Origin: Nocardioides sp. ChNu-153
Lineage (GTDB): Bacteria; Actinomycetota; Actinomycetes; Propionibacteriales; Nocardioidaceae
NCBI RefSeq assembly: GCF_030466625.1
Contig: NZ_JADEVT010000010.1
Location: forward strand, 1 to 64,000
Length of the DNA stretch: 64,000 bases
Direction of reading: 5' to 3'
The notes under the pieces: model-generated
The model's database searches: none
The model's input: only the letters and a program-made list of their open reading frames with translations
What the model was told of the DNA's origin: nothing
Part shown: in pieces, positions 26,771 to 35,035 of the stretch
How positions within the stretch are numbered: the first letter of the stretch is position 1
Layout: each line of letters begins with the position of its first letter
Translations under genes and position numbers: made by a program

Positions 26771-26845
26771 CCGCTGGTTGAGGTGGCCGCCCCAGCGGCC
26801 CGAGCCGGTGGTTGAGGTGGCCGCCCCAGCGGCCCTCGAAACCAC
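26771..26845 (+). repeat. interspersed repeat, two tandem units (ugd-cysD gap)
   Basis: Two copies of GCTGGTTGAGGTGGCCGCCCCAGCGGCC-like sequence; the second closes with CTCGAAACCAC. GTGGTT pairs with AACCAC and GGCCGC with GCGGCC, so each unit forms a hairpin. Same family as 22223, 40576 and 59101. Confidence 0.8.
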
Positions 26846-26905
26846 TCGGCGCCCACGGACTGATACGTGGCCGGGTGCTGAGACGGCCGTCCGTACTCTC
26901 ATCGG

Positions 26906-27820
26906 GTGTCCGCGTCGCATCCCGACTACCGCCTGAGCCAGCTGGACCAGCTGGAGGCCGAGTCGATCCACGTCTTCCGCGAGGTCGCGGCCGAGTTCGA
27001 GAAGCCGGTGCTGATGTTCTCCGGCGGCAAGGACTCGATCGTCATGCTCCGCCTGGCCGAGAAGGCGTTCTTCCCCGCGAAGATCCCCTTCCCCGTGCTG
27101 CAGGTGGACACGGGCTACGACTTCCCCGAGGTGCTCGAGTGCCGCGACGAGTGGGTCGCCCGCCTCGGTCTGCGGCTGGTCGTCGCCAGCGTGGAGGAGG
27201 CGATCGCCTCCGGTGTCGTCGTCGACGACGGGCGCACGACCCGCAACCGCATGCAGATCGGCACCCTGCTGCACGCCATCGAGGAGGAGGGCTTCACCGC
27301 CGCCTTCGGTGGCGGTCGCCGCGACGAGGAGAAGGCCCGCGCCAAGGAGCGCGTCTACTCTCACCGCGACGAGTTCGGCCAGTGGGACCCGAAGAACCAG
27401 CGCCCCGAGCTGTGGAGCCTCTACAACGGCCGCATCCACTCGGGCGAGCACATGCGGATCTTCCCGCTGAGCAACTGGACCGAGCTCGACATCTGGCACT
27501 ACATCGACCGGGAGCAGATCTTCATCCCGTCGATCTACTTCAGCCACCAGCGCCGCGTCTTCGAGCGCGACGGCATGCTGCTGACCGAGAGCGAGCACAA
27601 CCCGCTGCGTGCCGGCGAGACCGCCGAGGAGCGCACCGTCCGGTTCCGCACCGTCGGCGACCTGACCCTCACCGGCTGCGTCGAGTCGACCGCGTCGACC
27701 ACGACCGAGATCATCGACGAGATCGCCGTGGCCCGCCTCACCGAGCGTGGCGCCACCCGTGGCGACGACCGGTTCTCCGAGGCCGCCATGGAGGACCGCA
27801 AGAAGGAGGGCTACTTCTGA
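26906..27820 (+). CDS. cysD: sulfate adenylyltransferase subunit 2
   Basis: A 304-residue PP-loop ATP pyrophosphatase that forms APS from ATP and sulfate together with CysN. The nucleotide-binding SGGKDS loop is at residues 39-44; VLQVDTGYDFPEVLE, GGGRRDEEKARAKER and LSNWTELDIWHYI are family blocks. GTG 26906 lies 6 bases after TACTCT, so the mRNA is probably leaderless. The stop overlaps cysN (TGATG), so the two are translationally coupled. With the CysC domain at 21086 the cell can make PAPS. No PAPS reductase or sulfite reductase is in the window, so use in glycan sulfation is possible. Confidence 0.96.
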   Translation: MSASHPDYRLSQLDQLEAESIHVFREVAAEFEKPVLMFSGGKDSIVMLRLAEKAFFPAKIPFPVLQVDTGYDFPEVLECRDEWVARLGLRLVVASVEEAIASGVVVDDGRTTRNRMQIGTLLHAIEEEGFTAAFGGGRRDEEKARAKERVYSHRDEFGQWDPKNQRPELWSLYNGRIHSGEHMRIFPLSNWTELDIWHYIDREQIFIPSIYFSHQRRVFERDGMLLTESEHNPLRAGETAEERTVRFRTVGDLTLTGCVESTASTTTEIIDEIAVARLTERGATRGDDRFSEAAMEDRKKEGYF

Positions 27821-29064
27821 TGGACCTGCTTCGCTTCGCCACCGCCGGCTCGGTCGACGACGGCAAGTCGACCCTCATCGGGCGGCTGCTGCTCGACTCC
27901 AAGGCGATCTTCGAGGACCAGCTCGCGGCCGTCGAGGCCACCAGCCAGTCGAAGGGCTACGACTACACCGACCTGGCCCTGCTGACCGACGGCCTGCGCT
28001 CCGAGCGCGAGCAGGGCATCACGATCGACGTCGCCTACCGCTACTTCGCCACCCCGAGCCGCAAGTTCATCATCGCGGACACCCCGGGACACGTGCAGTA
28101 CACGCGGAACATGGTCACGGGCGCCTCGACCGCCGACCTCGGTCTCGTGCTCGTCGACGCCCGCCACGGGCTGTCCGAGCAGTCGCGGCGCCACGCCGTG
28201 CTGCTGTCGCTGCTGCGGGTGCCGCACCTCGTGCTCGCGGTCAACAAGATGGACCTCGTCGACTACTCGCAGGAGCGGTTCGACGAGATCAAGCGCGAGT
28301 TCAGCGCCTTCGCGACGAAGCTGACCATCCCCGACCTCGCGGTCATCCCGATCTCGGCGCTCAAGGGCGACAACGTCGTCACGCGCTCCGAGGCCATGCC
28401 GTGGTACGACGGCTCGTCCCTGCTGCACCACCTCGAGAACGTGCACGTCGCCTCCGACCGGGACCTGCGCGACGCGCGATTCCCGGTGCAGTACGTCGTG
28501 CGCCCCAAGTCCGACGACCACCACGACTACCGCGGGTACGCCGGACAGGTCGCCGGCGGCGTCTTCAAGCCCGGCGACGAGGTCGTCGTGCTCCCGTCGG
28601 GCATGACGGCCAAGATCGCCGGCATCGACCTGTTCGACCGCGAGGTCGACGAGGCGTTCCCGCCCATGTCGGTCACCATCCGCCTCGACGACGAGCTCGA
28701 CGTGTCGCGCGGCGACCTCATCGCGCGGCCCAACAACCAGCCGCAGGTGACGCAGGACATCGACGCCATGGTCGCGTGGATGAGCACGACCCCGCTGCGC
28801 CCGCGCCAGCGGCTCCTGGTCAAGCACACGACGCGCACGGTCAAGGCCCTGGTGAAGGAGCTCGACTACAGGCTCGACGTGAACACCCTGCACCGCGACC
28901 AGGAGACCGGCGAGCTCGGCGTCAACGAGATCGGCCGGGTGCGCCTGCGCACCCAGCAGCCGCTGCTCGTCGACCCCTACTCGCGCAACCGCACCACCGG
29001 CGCGTTCATCCTCATCGACGAGGCGACGGGTGTGACGGTGGGCGCGGGAATGATCAACGACTAG
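27820..29064 (+). CDS. cysN: sulfate adenylyltransferase subunit 1 (GTPase)
   Basis: A 414-residue translation-factor-type GTPase that drives APS formation by CysD. G1 is GSVDDGKST (residues 10-18), G2 lies in SEREQGITIDVAYR, G3 is DTPGH, G4 is NKMD, followed by ISALKGDNV. Beta-barrel domains II and III follow. There is no fused C-terminal CysC kinase domain, unlike the CysNC proteins of mycobacteria; the kinase is instead in the separate fusion gene at 21086. ATG 27820 overlaps the cysD stop. Confidence 0.96.
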   Translation: MDLLRFATAGSVDDGKSTLIGRLLLDSKAIFEDQLAAVEATSQSKGYDYTDLALLTDGLRSEREQGITIDVAYRYFATPSRKFIIADTPGHVQYTRNMVTGASTADLGLVLVDARHGLSEQSRRHAVLLSLLRVPHLVLAVNKMDLVDYSQERFDEIKREFSAFATKLTIPDLAVIPISALKGDNVVTRSEAMPWYDGSSLLHHLENVHVASDRDLRDARFPVQYVVRPKSDDHHDYRGYAGQVAGGVFKPGDEVVVLPSGMTAKIAGIDLFDREVDEAFPPMSVTIRLDDELDVSRGDLIARPNNQPQVTQDIDAMVAWMSTTPLRPRQRLLVKHTTRTVKALVKELDYRLDVNTLHRDQETGELGVNEIGRVRLRTQQPLLVDPYSRNRTTGAFILIDEATGVTVGAGMIND

Positions 29065-29143
29065 GTCGTTGGTGGGCAGTGGTGTTGGTCCCACTCTCGA
29101 CAAAGCGCCGTGAGCCCCCCTCGTGCCTTGGTACGTTCAACCG

Positions 29144-30280
29144 GTGAGCCCAGGGAGTGATGTCGCGAGGCCGTTGAGGGTTCTGCTTGTCACTCCCGAT
29201 TTCCCTCCGGCGCACGGCGGCATCCAGCGGCTGCTCTACGAGATCACGTCACACATGCCATCGGCCGAGGTCCGGGTCGTGACTCTGTCGACCGAGGGAG
29301 CGGCCGAGTTCGACCGCTCGAGCAGAACTCCGACGCGACGTCTGCCGGCGGTCGGTCGGCGTCCGCTGGTCCGGAACGCCATGTTGAACGTGTCTCTGGC
29401 GTTCTTCCGCAGTTCGTGGCGCCCAGACGTGATCTTGAACGGTCACGTCGTAACCGCGCCTGCCGCCGTTGTCCTGGCTCGCCGGTTCAAGGTCCGCCAA
29501 GTGCTCTACACGTACGGCAAAGAGGTAGAGGGCAGGCCACGGACGGCCCGCTGGGCGATGCGCCGTGCTCACGCCGGGGTCACAGTTGCTGCCTACACCC
29601 GCGGCGCAATGGAACGTGTGGCCGGCGGACTTCTACCTCTCGAGGTGCGGGTGGTCCATCCGGGTACCAAGCCTCCATCAGAGCTGCCGTCCACCAGGGC
29701 TCAGCGACCTACGGTGCTGACCACCGCTCGCCTGAGGGACTGGTACAAGGGCCACGACGTCATGGTGCACGCCATGGAGAAGGTCGTGCGACGGGTGCCG
29801 GACGCGCGCTGGGTCGTCATCGGCGATGGGAGGCTCCGACCCGAGCTGGAGCAGCGTTGCGCCGATCGGGGCCTCGCGGAGGCGGTCACTTTCCTGGGTT
29901 CGGTCGACGACGCTACGCGTGATCATTGGCTCGGTCAGGCTCACGTGTTCGCGATGCCAGCCCGTTACCCGGAGGGCGAGGTCGGCGGAGAAGGCTTCCC
30001 GGTGGTCTACCTCGAGGCAGCGGCATGGGGGCTGCCGACCTTGGCCGGAAATGTCGGAGGGCCGGCAGAAGCGGTCTTGGATCGGCAAACGGGGCTGCTC
30101 GTCAACCCCGAGTCCGCTGACGAGGTGGCCGACGCTCTCTCGGCCTTGTTGCTGGATCCGTCTCTTGCTGCAACTTACGGAGTGGCAGCCAGGAACCGTG
30201 TGCTCGAGGAGTTCACGTGGGAATCAGTGGCAGCTCAGCTTGAGAGCCTTCTGCGGGACGTCGCCGGAGTAGAAGAGTGA
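29144..30280 (+). CDS. glycosyltransferase family 4 protein
   Basis: A 378-residue GT-B glycosyltransferase. It begins with LRVLLVTPDFPPAHGGIQRLLYE, and the C-terminal donor-binding domain has VLTTARLRDWYKGHDVMVHAM, ARWVVIGDGRLRPELE and EGFPVVYLEAAAWGLP (the E-x7-E region). Donor and acceptor are unknown. TACGTT ends 6 bases before GTG 29144 (leaderless). It starts a five-gene lower-GC block (29.1-34.0 kb) with overlapping or closely spaced genes; its stop overlaps the next GTG. Confidence 0.88.
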   Translation: MSPGSDVARPLRVLLVTPDFPPAHGGIQRLLYEITSHMPSAEVRVVTLSTEGAAEFDRSSRTPTRRLPAVGRRPLVRNAMLNVSLAFFRSSWRPDVILNGHVVTAPAAVVLARRFKVRQVLYTYGKEVEGRPRTARWAMRRAHAGVTVAAYTRGAMERVAGGLLPLEVRVVHPGTKPPSELPSTRAQRPTVLTTARLRDWYKGHDVMVHAMEKVVRRVPDARWVVIGDGRLRPELEQRCADRGLAEAVTFLGSVDDATRDHWLGQAHVFAMPARYPEGEVGGEGFPVVYLEAAAWGLPTLAGNVGGPAEAVLDRQTGLLVNPESADEVADALSALLLDPSLAATYGVAARNRVLEEFTWESVAAQLESLLRDVAGVEE

Positions 30281-31218
30281 GCCGGCCGATCGAACGTGCC
30301 CTCGTCATCGGCTCGTCCGGCTTCCTTGGTAGTTGGATAGCTCACGAGCTCGCTCGCGAGGGTGTGGAGGTCGTCGGGACGTCACGCGGAGGCGGTGGTC
30401 CCGTCATGCCCACACTGCAGGCGCCGGCACGCTGTCACGCGATCGACCAGGCCGATGGGCGCATGGAGGGTCTGCTGAAAGACGTGGACACGGTGTTCTT
30501 CGCCGCTGGGGTTGCATCCGTCCCACGCTCGATCGAAGACCCGGTCTCCGATCTGCTGGCCAACACGCACTCGGTGCTGCGCCTACTCGATCTCAGTCGT
30601 CGGTTGGATCGTCCGCCCGCGTTCGTGTTCTGTTCGTCGGCCGCGGTATATGGAACTGCGTTATCGCTGCCAATGCGGGAGGACCACCCCAAGAGGCCTG
30701 TCTCGCCCTACGGAGTTTCCAAGCTCGCGGCTGAGGAGTACGTCGCGCTGTACGCGCGGGAATTCGGAGTCCCGGCGGCGTCGACACGGCCTTTCTCAGT
30801 CTATGGTCCCGGTCAGCGTAAACAGGTGGTCTACGACTTGGCGCGACGGATCGGTGCCGACGCGACTTCGCTCGAGGTCGCGGGCGACGCCGATGTCTCG
30901 CGCGACTTTGTCTACGTCACGGACGCGGCGCGAGCGGTCATCTCGGTGGCCAAGCGGGCGCCCCTCAAGGGGGAGGCGTTCAATGTCGCCTCCGGGCTGG
31001 AAACAACGCTGTCCGCCCTCGTGTCTGCTCTGGTGGACGCGGCGGGCAGCACGATCCAAGTTCGCTTCACCGGCGAAGTGCGCGAGGGTGACCCGATCCG
31101 TTGGTGCGCCGACATCGCCGCTCTGAGAGCTCTCGGCCATGTTCCTGAAGTCCCGTTCGCAGACGGGATCCGAAGAACCTACGATTGGGTGGCGCAGCAG
31201 AATGATCTCTCGGCCTGA
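30277..31218 (+). CDS. NAD-dependent epimerase/dehydratase (sugar-nucleotide type)
   Basis: A 313-residue extended short-chain dehydrogenase. The NAD-binding motif is VIGSSGFLGSW, and the catalytic Y-x-x-x-K is in SPYGVSKLAAEEY; FVFCSSAAVYGTA and SVYGPGQR are family blocks. It probably epimerises or reduces a nucleotide sugar for the local glycan, but the substrate cannot be told. Its GTG overlaps the stop of the GT4 gene, so translation is coupled. Codon usage is less GC-biased than in the housekeeping genes. Confidence 0.85.
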   Translation: MSRPIERALVIGSSGFLGSWIAHELAREGVEVVGTSRGGGGPVMPTLQAPARCHAIDQADGRMEGLLKDVDTVFFAAGVASVPRSIEDPVSDLLANTHSVLRLLDLSRRLDRPPAFVFCSSAAVYGTALSLPMREDHPKRPVSPYGVSKLAAEEYVALYAREFGVPAASTRPFSVYGPGQRKQVVYDLARRIGADATSLEVAGDADVSRDFVYVTDAARAVISVAKRAPLKGEAFNVASGLETTLSALVSALVDAAGSTIQVRFTGEVREGDPIRWCADIAALRALGHVPEVPFADGIRRTYDWVAQQNDLSA

Positions 31219-31231
31219 GGCGGGCAACTAG

Positions 31232-31771
31232 GTGGCTATTCTGAAGGCGCGACCGCGGGGCTATCAACCGACGTCGCGCCAGTACCGGTTGCCGCGACGT
31301 CCCACGACTTCGTTCGACGTACTTCGTTCTGGTATCAAGCGGCGTCTTGCTGACGGTCCCCTTGGTCGAGTTGCGCGAATGGCGGTCGAACGCAACATTC
31401 ATGTAGTCGGACACCACGGCCCGGATTGCGAGATCCATCCGTCGGCCAGCGTTCAGAACGCTCACATCAACGCCACAAGTGGCGTTGTGAAAATCGGAGC
31501 ACTTGCAATGTTGGCTCCGGGCGTGACGCTCGTGGCTGGTACCCACGACATGTCCAGGACGGGGGACGAGCGTCGCAAGGCCATCCCCGACGCGGGGTAC
31601 GACATCACGGTGGGCCCCGGCGCATTCCTAGGCGCGAACTGCACGGTCATCGGACCTTGCAAGATCGGACCGGACGCGGTGGTCGCGGCCGGGGCGGTCG
31701 TCGTTAGTGATGTCGCCCCCGGCGCCCTCGTGGCTGGCGTTCCAGCCCGACATGTCAAGTTCGTGGTCTAG
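31232..31771 (+). CDS. left-handed beta-helix acyltransferase (hexapeptide family)
   Basis: A 179-residue WbbJ/LacA-type O-acetyltransferase-like protein. After a basic N-terminal ~60 residues come hexapeptide repeats (GVVKIGALAMLAPGVTLVAGTHDM; VGPGAFLGANCTVIGPCKIGPDAVVAAGAVVVSDVAPGALVAGVPA). The His in GTHDM and the closing GVPARHVKF are typical of the family. It probably acetylates a sugar of the repeat unit. The GTG start at 31232 has only a weak upstream purine stretch. Confidence 0.85.
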   Translation: MAILKARPRGYQPTSRQYRLPRRPTTSFDVLRSGIKRRLADGPLGRVARMAVERNIHVVGHHGPDCEIHPSASVQNAHINATSGVVKIGALAMLAPGVTLVAGTHDMSRTGDERRKAIPDAGYDITVGPGAFLGANCTVIGPCKIGPDAVVAAGAVVVSDVAPGALVAGVPARHVKFVV

Positions 31772-31782
31772 GCCGATAGGCG

Positions 31783-33123
31783 GTGACGTCGAGCGGCCCC
31801 TGGCGTCGACGCCGGCGTATGCCAGCGTTGGAAGCCCTGCGGGGGTCTGGAATAGCCCGCGCTGCATTCGGCCTCACAGGCGTGCAGCTGGTCGTAATGC
31901 TGTTGTCGTTCGCGACGGGACCGATCCAAGCGCGCGAGCTGGGTCCCGAGCTGCGGGGGCAGCTAGCAACGGTTCTTATCGTGGGTCAGATCGGCGCGTT
32001 TCTGTCCGACTTCGGCGCCCTCGGGTGGATTACGCGGCAGGTCGCACACGGGGAGCGGGCAGGCTCCGTTCTCCGATCGGCCGCGCCTCTCCTGCTCGCT
32101 GCTTGGCTGGTAGCCGTTGCACTCGCGTTCCCTATCGCCACCATGGTGGGCGGGAGCGACGAGTCATTGCTCTTCTGGCTGTTGCTGTTCCAGATCCTCC
32201 TGCTTCCTTTCAGTTCCTTGGTGCAGGCTGCGAGCGGAGTGGCGCTGGGTAGCGCCAACTGGCGGTTCATCGCCTTCGTTCGTCTCACCGGCGCCGTGGT
32301 GCCGTTCATCGGTCTTGTGGTCCTGTTGCTCGTTGACGAGGTTACGCTCCTTTCGACGGTGGTCTGTTATTACTTGGCGGCTGTGGCGGCTGGGGTCATC
32401 GCGCTGGGTGTTTGGTGGCGCTCGCGCCCGATTGCGACGGACGTTTCGGCCGTCAGGGATGCGTGGCGGTTCGGTCGGGGCGCTTGGTTGAGCACCCTGT
32501 TGAACGTGAGTAATCTTCGCGCGGACGGACTCATGGTCGCGGCAGTCCTCGACTTCCGGTCATTGGGAATTTATGCGGTGGCGGCCACCTTGGCCGCGTT
32601 GCCCGGAGTGGTGCCGGCGGCGGTAACGCAGGCGACTGCCCGCGCACTCTCGCTCGACAACCTGCGTGAGTTCGCAGCGGCAACCGTCGGAGCGGTTCTT
32701 GCCCTCGCTGCGATCGCGGCGTCTGCGATTGCCCTGACGGCGCCGGTTCTGGTGCCACTTCTGTTCGGCGACGAGTTTGACGAAGCTGTGCCAGTAGTGT
32801 GGTTCCTATTGACAGGGACCGTTCTCGGCGCCGCTGCGCAGACCCTCGGCAACGCCATCACGCTGGCAGCCAAGCCCGCCGTAGTCGCGTGGGCCCAAGG
32901 TGCGGGTGTCGTGACGATGCTGCTCGGGATGGCGGTCTTGGGGCCCCGTTTTGGCATTCTTGGCGTCGCCGCGGCGAGTGCCTCGGGTTATGGGGCGAGC
33001 TTCGCGCTGCTTCTAACCTATGCCCGAGTTAATTCGGGCATCCCGGTTCGGCGTTGGCTGCTGCTCTCGCCGCGGTCGGTCCAGTTGATATACAAGCGCC
33101 GAAAGGTCCAAGCTGAGCAATGA
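31783..33123 (+). CDS. oligosaccharide flippase (Wzx-like, MOP superfamily)
   Basis: A 446-residue integral membrane protein with about twelve helices, basic ends and the general plan of polysaccharide flippases of the MOP exporter superfamily. It should move lipid-linked repeat units across the membrane for the Wzy-like polymerase. GTG 31783 is used; ATG 31819 is an equally possible start. The last helix is followed by a basic tail (LIYKRRKVQAEQ). The stop overlaps the following glycosyltransferase start. Confidence 0.82.
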   Translation: MTSSGPWRRRRRMPALEALRGSGIARAAFGLTGVQLVVMLLSFATGPIQARELGPELRGQLATVLIVGQIGAFLSDFGALGWITRQVAHGERAGSVLRSAAPLLLAAWLVAVALAFPIATMVGGSDESLLFWLLLFQILLLPFSSLVQAASGVALGSANWRFIAFVRLTGAVVPFIGLVVLLLVDEVTLLSTVVCYYLAAVAAGVIALGVWWRSRPIATDVSAVRDAWRFGRGAWLSTLLNVSNLRADGLMVAAVLDFRSLGIYAVAATLAALPGVVPAAVTQATARALSLDNLREFAAATVGAVLALAAIAASAIALTAPVLVPLLFGDEFDEAVPVVWFLLTGTVLGAAAQTLGNAITLAAKPAVVAWAQGAGVVTMLLGMAVLGPRFGILGVAAASASGYGASFALLLTYARVNSGIPVRRWLLLSPRSVQLIYKRRKVQAEQ

Positions 33124-33950
33124 CCGTAAAATGTTCTGTAATTGTCGGAACCTTCCGTGGCGGATACTTGCGCGCGACGCTAAAGAGTATTCTCGCGCAG
33201 TCTGAACCATCATTTGAAATCCTCTTGATGGACGATGCCAATAGTCCGGATGTTGCCGAATTGGCAGCAAGCCTTGGAGACAGCCGGATCAAGTACCACG
33301 GAAACCCAACGACGTTAGGGCCAGCGCTGAATCACGCTCGCGGCATCTCCCTGGCCTGCGGCAAGTACGTAGCGATCGTCAACCATGACGACCTGTGGGA
33401 GCCTGAGACCCTGGATACGTTGCTGAGCGGGCTTGAGCGGCACCCAGACTGCGTTGCAGCATTCTCTCGGCCCCGCGTGACCACGGCTGACGGGCGCTTC
33501 GACGAGAGCCGGACCTCTCATGCTTGGACTACGTGGGACCTCACTGACGTGCCTGCCGGGAGAATCGGAAACTGGGCACGAGACGTGCGGAGCACCAGGT
33601 TGGCATTCCCGTCCGTGGTGTGTGCCCTGATGAGGACGCCCGAGCTGCAAGCCGTGAAGATTCCAGCCGCCGTGGGCGGTTCATACGACTTCTGGATCGG
33701 CTACCAACTGAGTCGCACCCACCCGGTTCTCCACCTCGACGAGGCCGTTGGCTACTGGCGAGAGCATCCTGACAACCTGACGCGCGTGCGGTCGGCCAAG
33801 CGATCCTTCGAGATGGCCTACATCTACTCTCACGTCGCTCTCGATCGTGCCCTGCCGCCGAAGCGGCGGCTGTACGGTGCCGCGCGGCTCCCCCGCGCCT
33901 ACGCGGTGACTGCCGCCGATTACGTTCGGGGGGCGCGTCAGGGGCGCTGA
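33120..33950 (+). CDS. glycosyltransferase family 2 protein
   Basis: A 276-residue GT-A transferase. It opens with CSVIVGTFRGGYLRATLKSILAQ, then FEILLMDDAN and the metal-binding Asp pair in VAIVNHDDLWEPE. The C-terminal part has YDFWIGYQLSR and YWREHPDNLT. The 5' third is notably AT-richer (many AAA, ATT and AGT codons) than the rest of the window, suggesting recent transfer. ATG 33120 overlaps the flippase stop (ATGA). Confidence 0.86.
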   Translation: MTVKCSVIVGTFRGGYLRATLKSILAQSEPSFEILLMDDANSPDVAELAASLGDSRIKYHGNPTTLGPALNHARGISLACGKYVAIVNHDDLWEPETLDTLLSGLERHPDCVAAFSRPRVTTADGRFDESRTSHAWTTWDLTDVPAGRIGNWARDVRSTRLAFPSVVCALMRTPELQAVKIPAAVGGSYDFWIGYQLSRTHPVLHLDEAVGYWREHPDNLTRVRSAKRSFEMAYIYSHVALDRALPPKRRLYGAARLPRAYAVTAADYVRGARQGR

Positions 33951-33982
33951 GTGGGCCTGAAGAGCGCCACGGCGAACGGTAC

Positions 33983-35035
33983 CTATCGGGCAGCGCGAAG
34001 GGCCTCCTGGTAGATGCTGAGCAGGCGTTCAGGGGAGCCGTCGGCTGCCATGTCGGACACGAGGCGTCCGCCAGCTTCGCGCTCGGGCCGCGACTTGACC
34101 GGCCCGCGTGCGACCGCCCGGCCGAGGGACGCCCCGAACGCTTCGTCCTCCACCACGTCGAGCGGGACCCCGGGCTCTGCGCGTGACTGCAGGTACTGGG
34201 AGCCCGGGTTGCTGCTGGCCACCACGCGCAGGCCGTGGTCGATGCCCTCGAGGACCGGGATCCCGAAGCCCTCGTACTCCGAGGGCGAGGCGAGGACCCA
34301 CGCCGAGCCGAGCACGTCGGCGACCTGGCTGTCGGCGAGCCCGGCCCGGTGCTCGACCCACGGCGACCAGCTGGCGGCGTCGTCGGCCGGTCCGATGACG
34401 ACGAGGCGGACCCGGTCGTCCTCTGCGCGCAGTGCCTCGACGGCCTCTTGCACCATCCAGCCCCGTTTGCGGCCCCGGAAGCTGCCGATGAAGACCACGA
34501 CGGGCTCTGCTCCCTTGGTGCCGCCGGTCGTGCGCTGCTGCCGGAGGTACGGCGGGAAGACGTGCTGGCAGCGGAACATCTCGAGCGACTCGGGAGCAAT
34601 GCCCAGGCGCAGCTGCGCCCGCTTCGCAGACCAGAGCTCGGCCCCCGCCAGCACCACGTGGTTGGCCTTGCGCAGACCCGTGGACGACTTCGCCTCTCCC
34701 CACGACGTGCCGTAGAACGAGCGCACGATGGGCGCCGAGGTGCGCAGGAGGAAGTCGTCCCCATGGGCGTGCACCACGTCGGGCCGGGTGGCGGGCAGGG
34801 CGCGTGCCGCCCGCCAGGCCGAGGTGTAGTAGCGCTCGACCCGCGAGCCGGCCGGCGGGATCGTGACGAGCTCGACCCCCGGGACCGGCGCGGCCCCGGC
34901 GTAGGTGATGACGGTGAGGTCGACGAGCTCCTGCACCCGCGCCGCCAGGCGGGCGGCGTACCGGCCCACACCGCCCGAGTGATGGCCCTCGCGGGGCCAC
35001 TCCAGGCTCACCCACGTGACGCGCATCTTGGTCAT
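33983..35035 (-). CDS. glycosyltransferase family 4 protein
   Basis: A 350-residue GT-B glycosyltransferase, last gene of the minus-strand operon 39285-33983. It begins MRVTWVSLEWPREGHHSGGVGRYAARLA and has the donor-side VVVFIGSFRGRKRGWMVQEAVEAL and ASPSEYEGFGIPVLEGIDHGL motifs. The start ATG 35035 overlaps the upstream stop as ATGA. The last genes of this operon and the plus-strand block converge across a 32-base gap. Sugar specificity is unknown. Confidence 0.86.
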   Translation of the reverse strand: MTKMRVTWVSLEWPREGHHSGGVGRYAARLAARVQELVDLTVITYAGAAPVPGVELVTIPPAGSRVERYYTSAWRAARALPATRPDVVHAHGDDFLLRTSAPIVRSFYGTSWGEAKSSTGLRKANHVVLAGAELWSAKRAQLRLGIAPESLEMFRCQHVFPPYLRQQRTTGGTKGAEPVVVFIGSFRGRKRGWMVQEAVEALRAEDDRVRLVVIGPADDAASWSPWVEHRAGLADSQVADVLGSAWVLASPSEYEGFGIPVLEGIDHGLRVVASSNPGSQYLQSRAEPGVPLDVVEDEAFGASLGRAVARGPVKSRPEREAGGRLVSDMAADGSPERLLSIYQEALRAAR

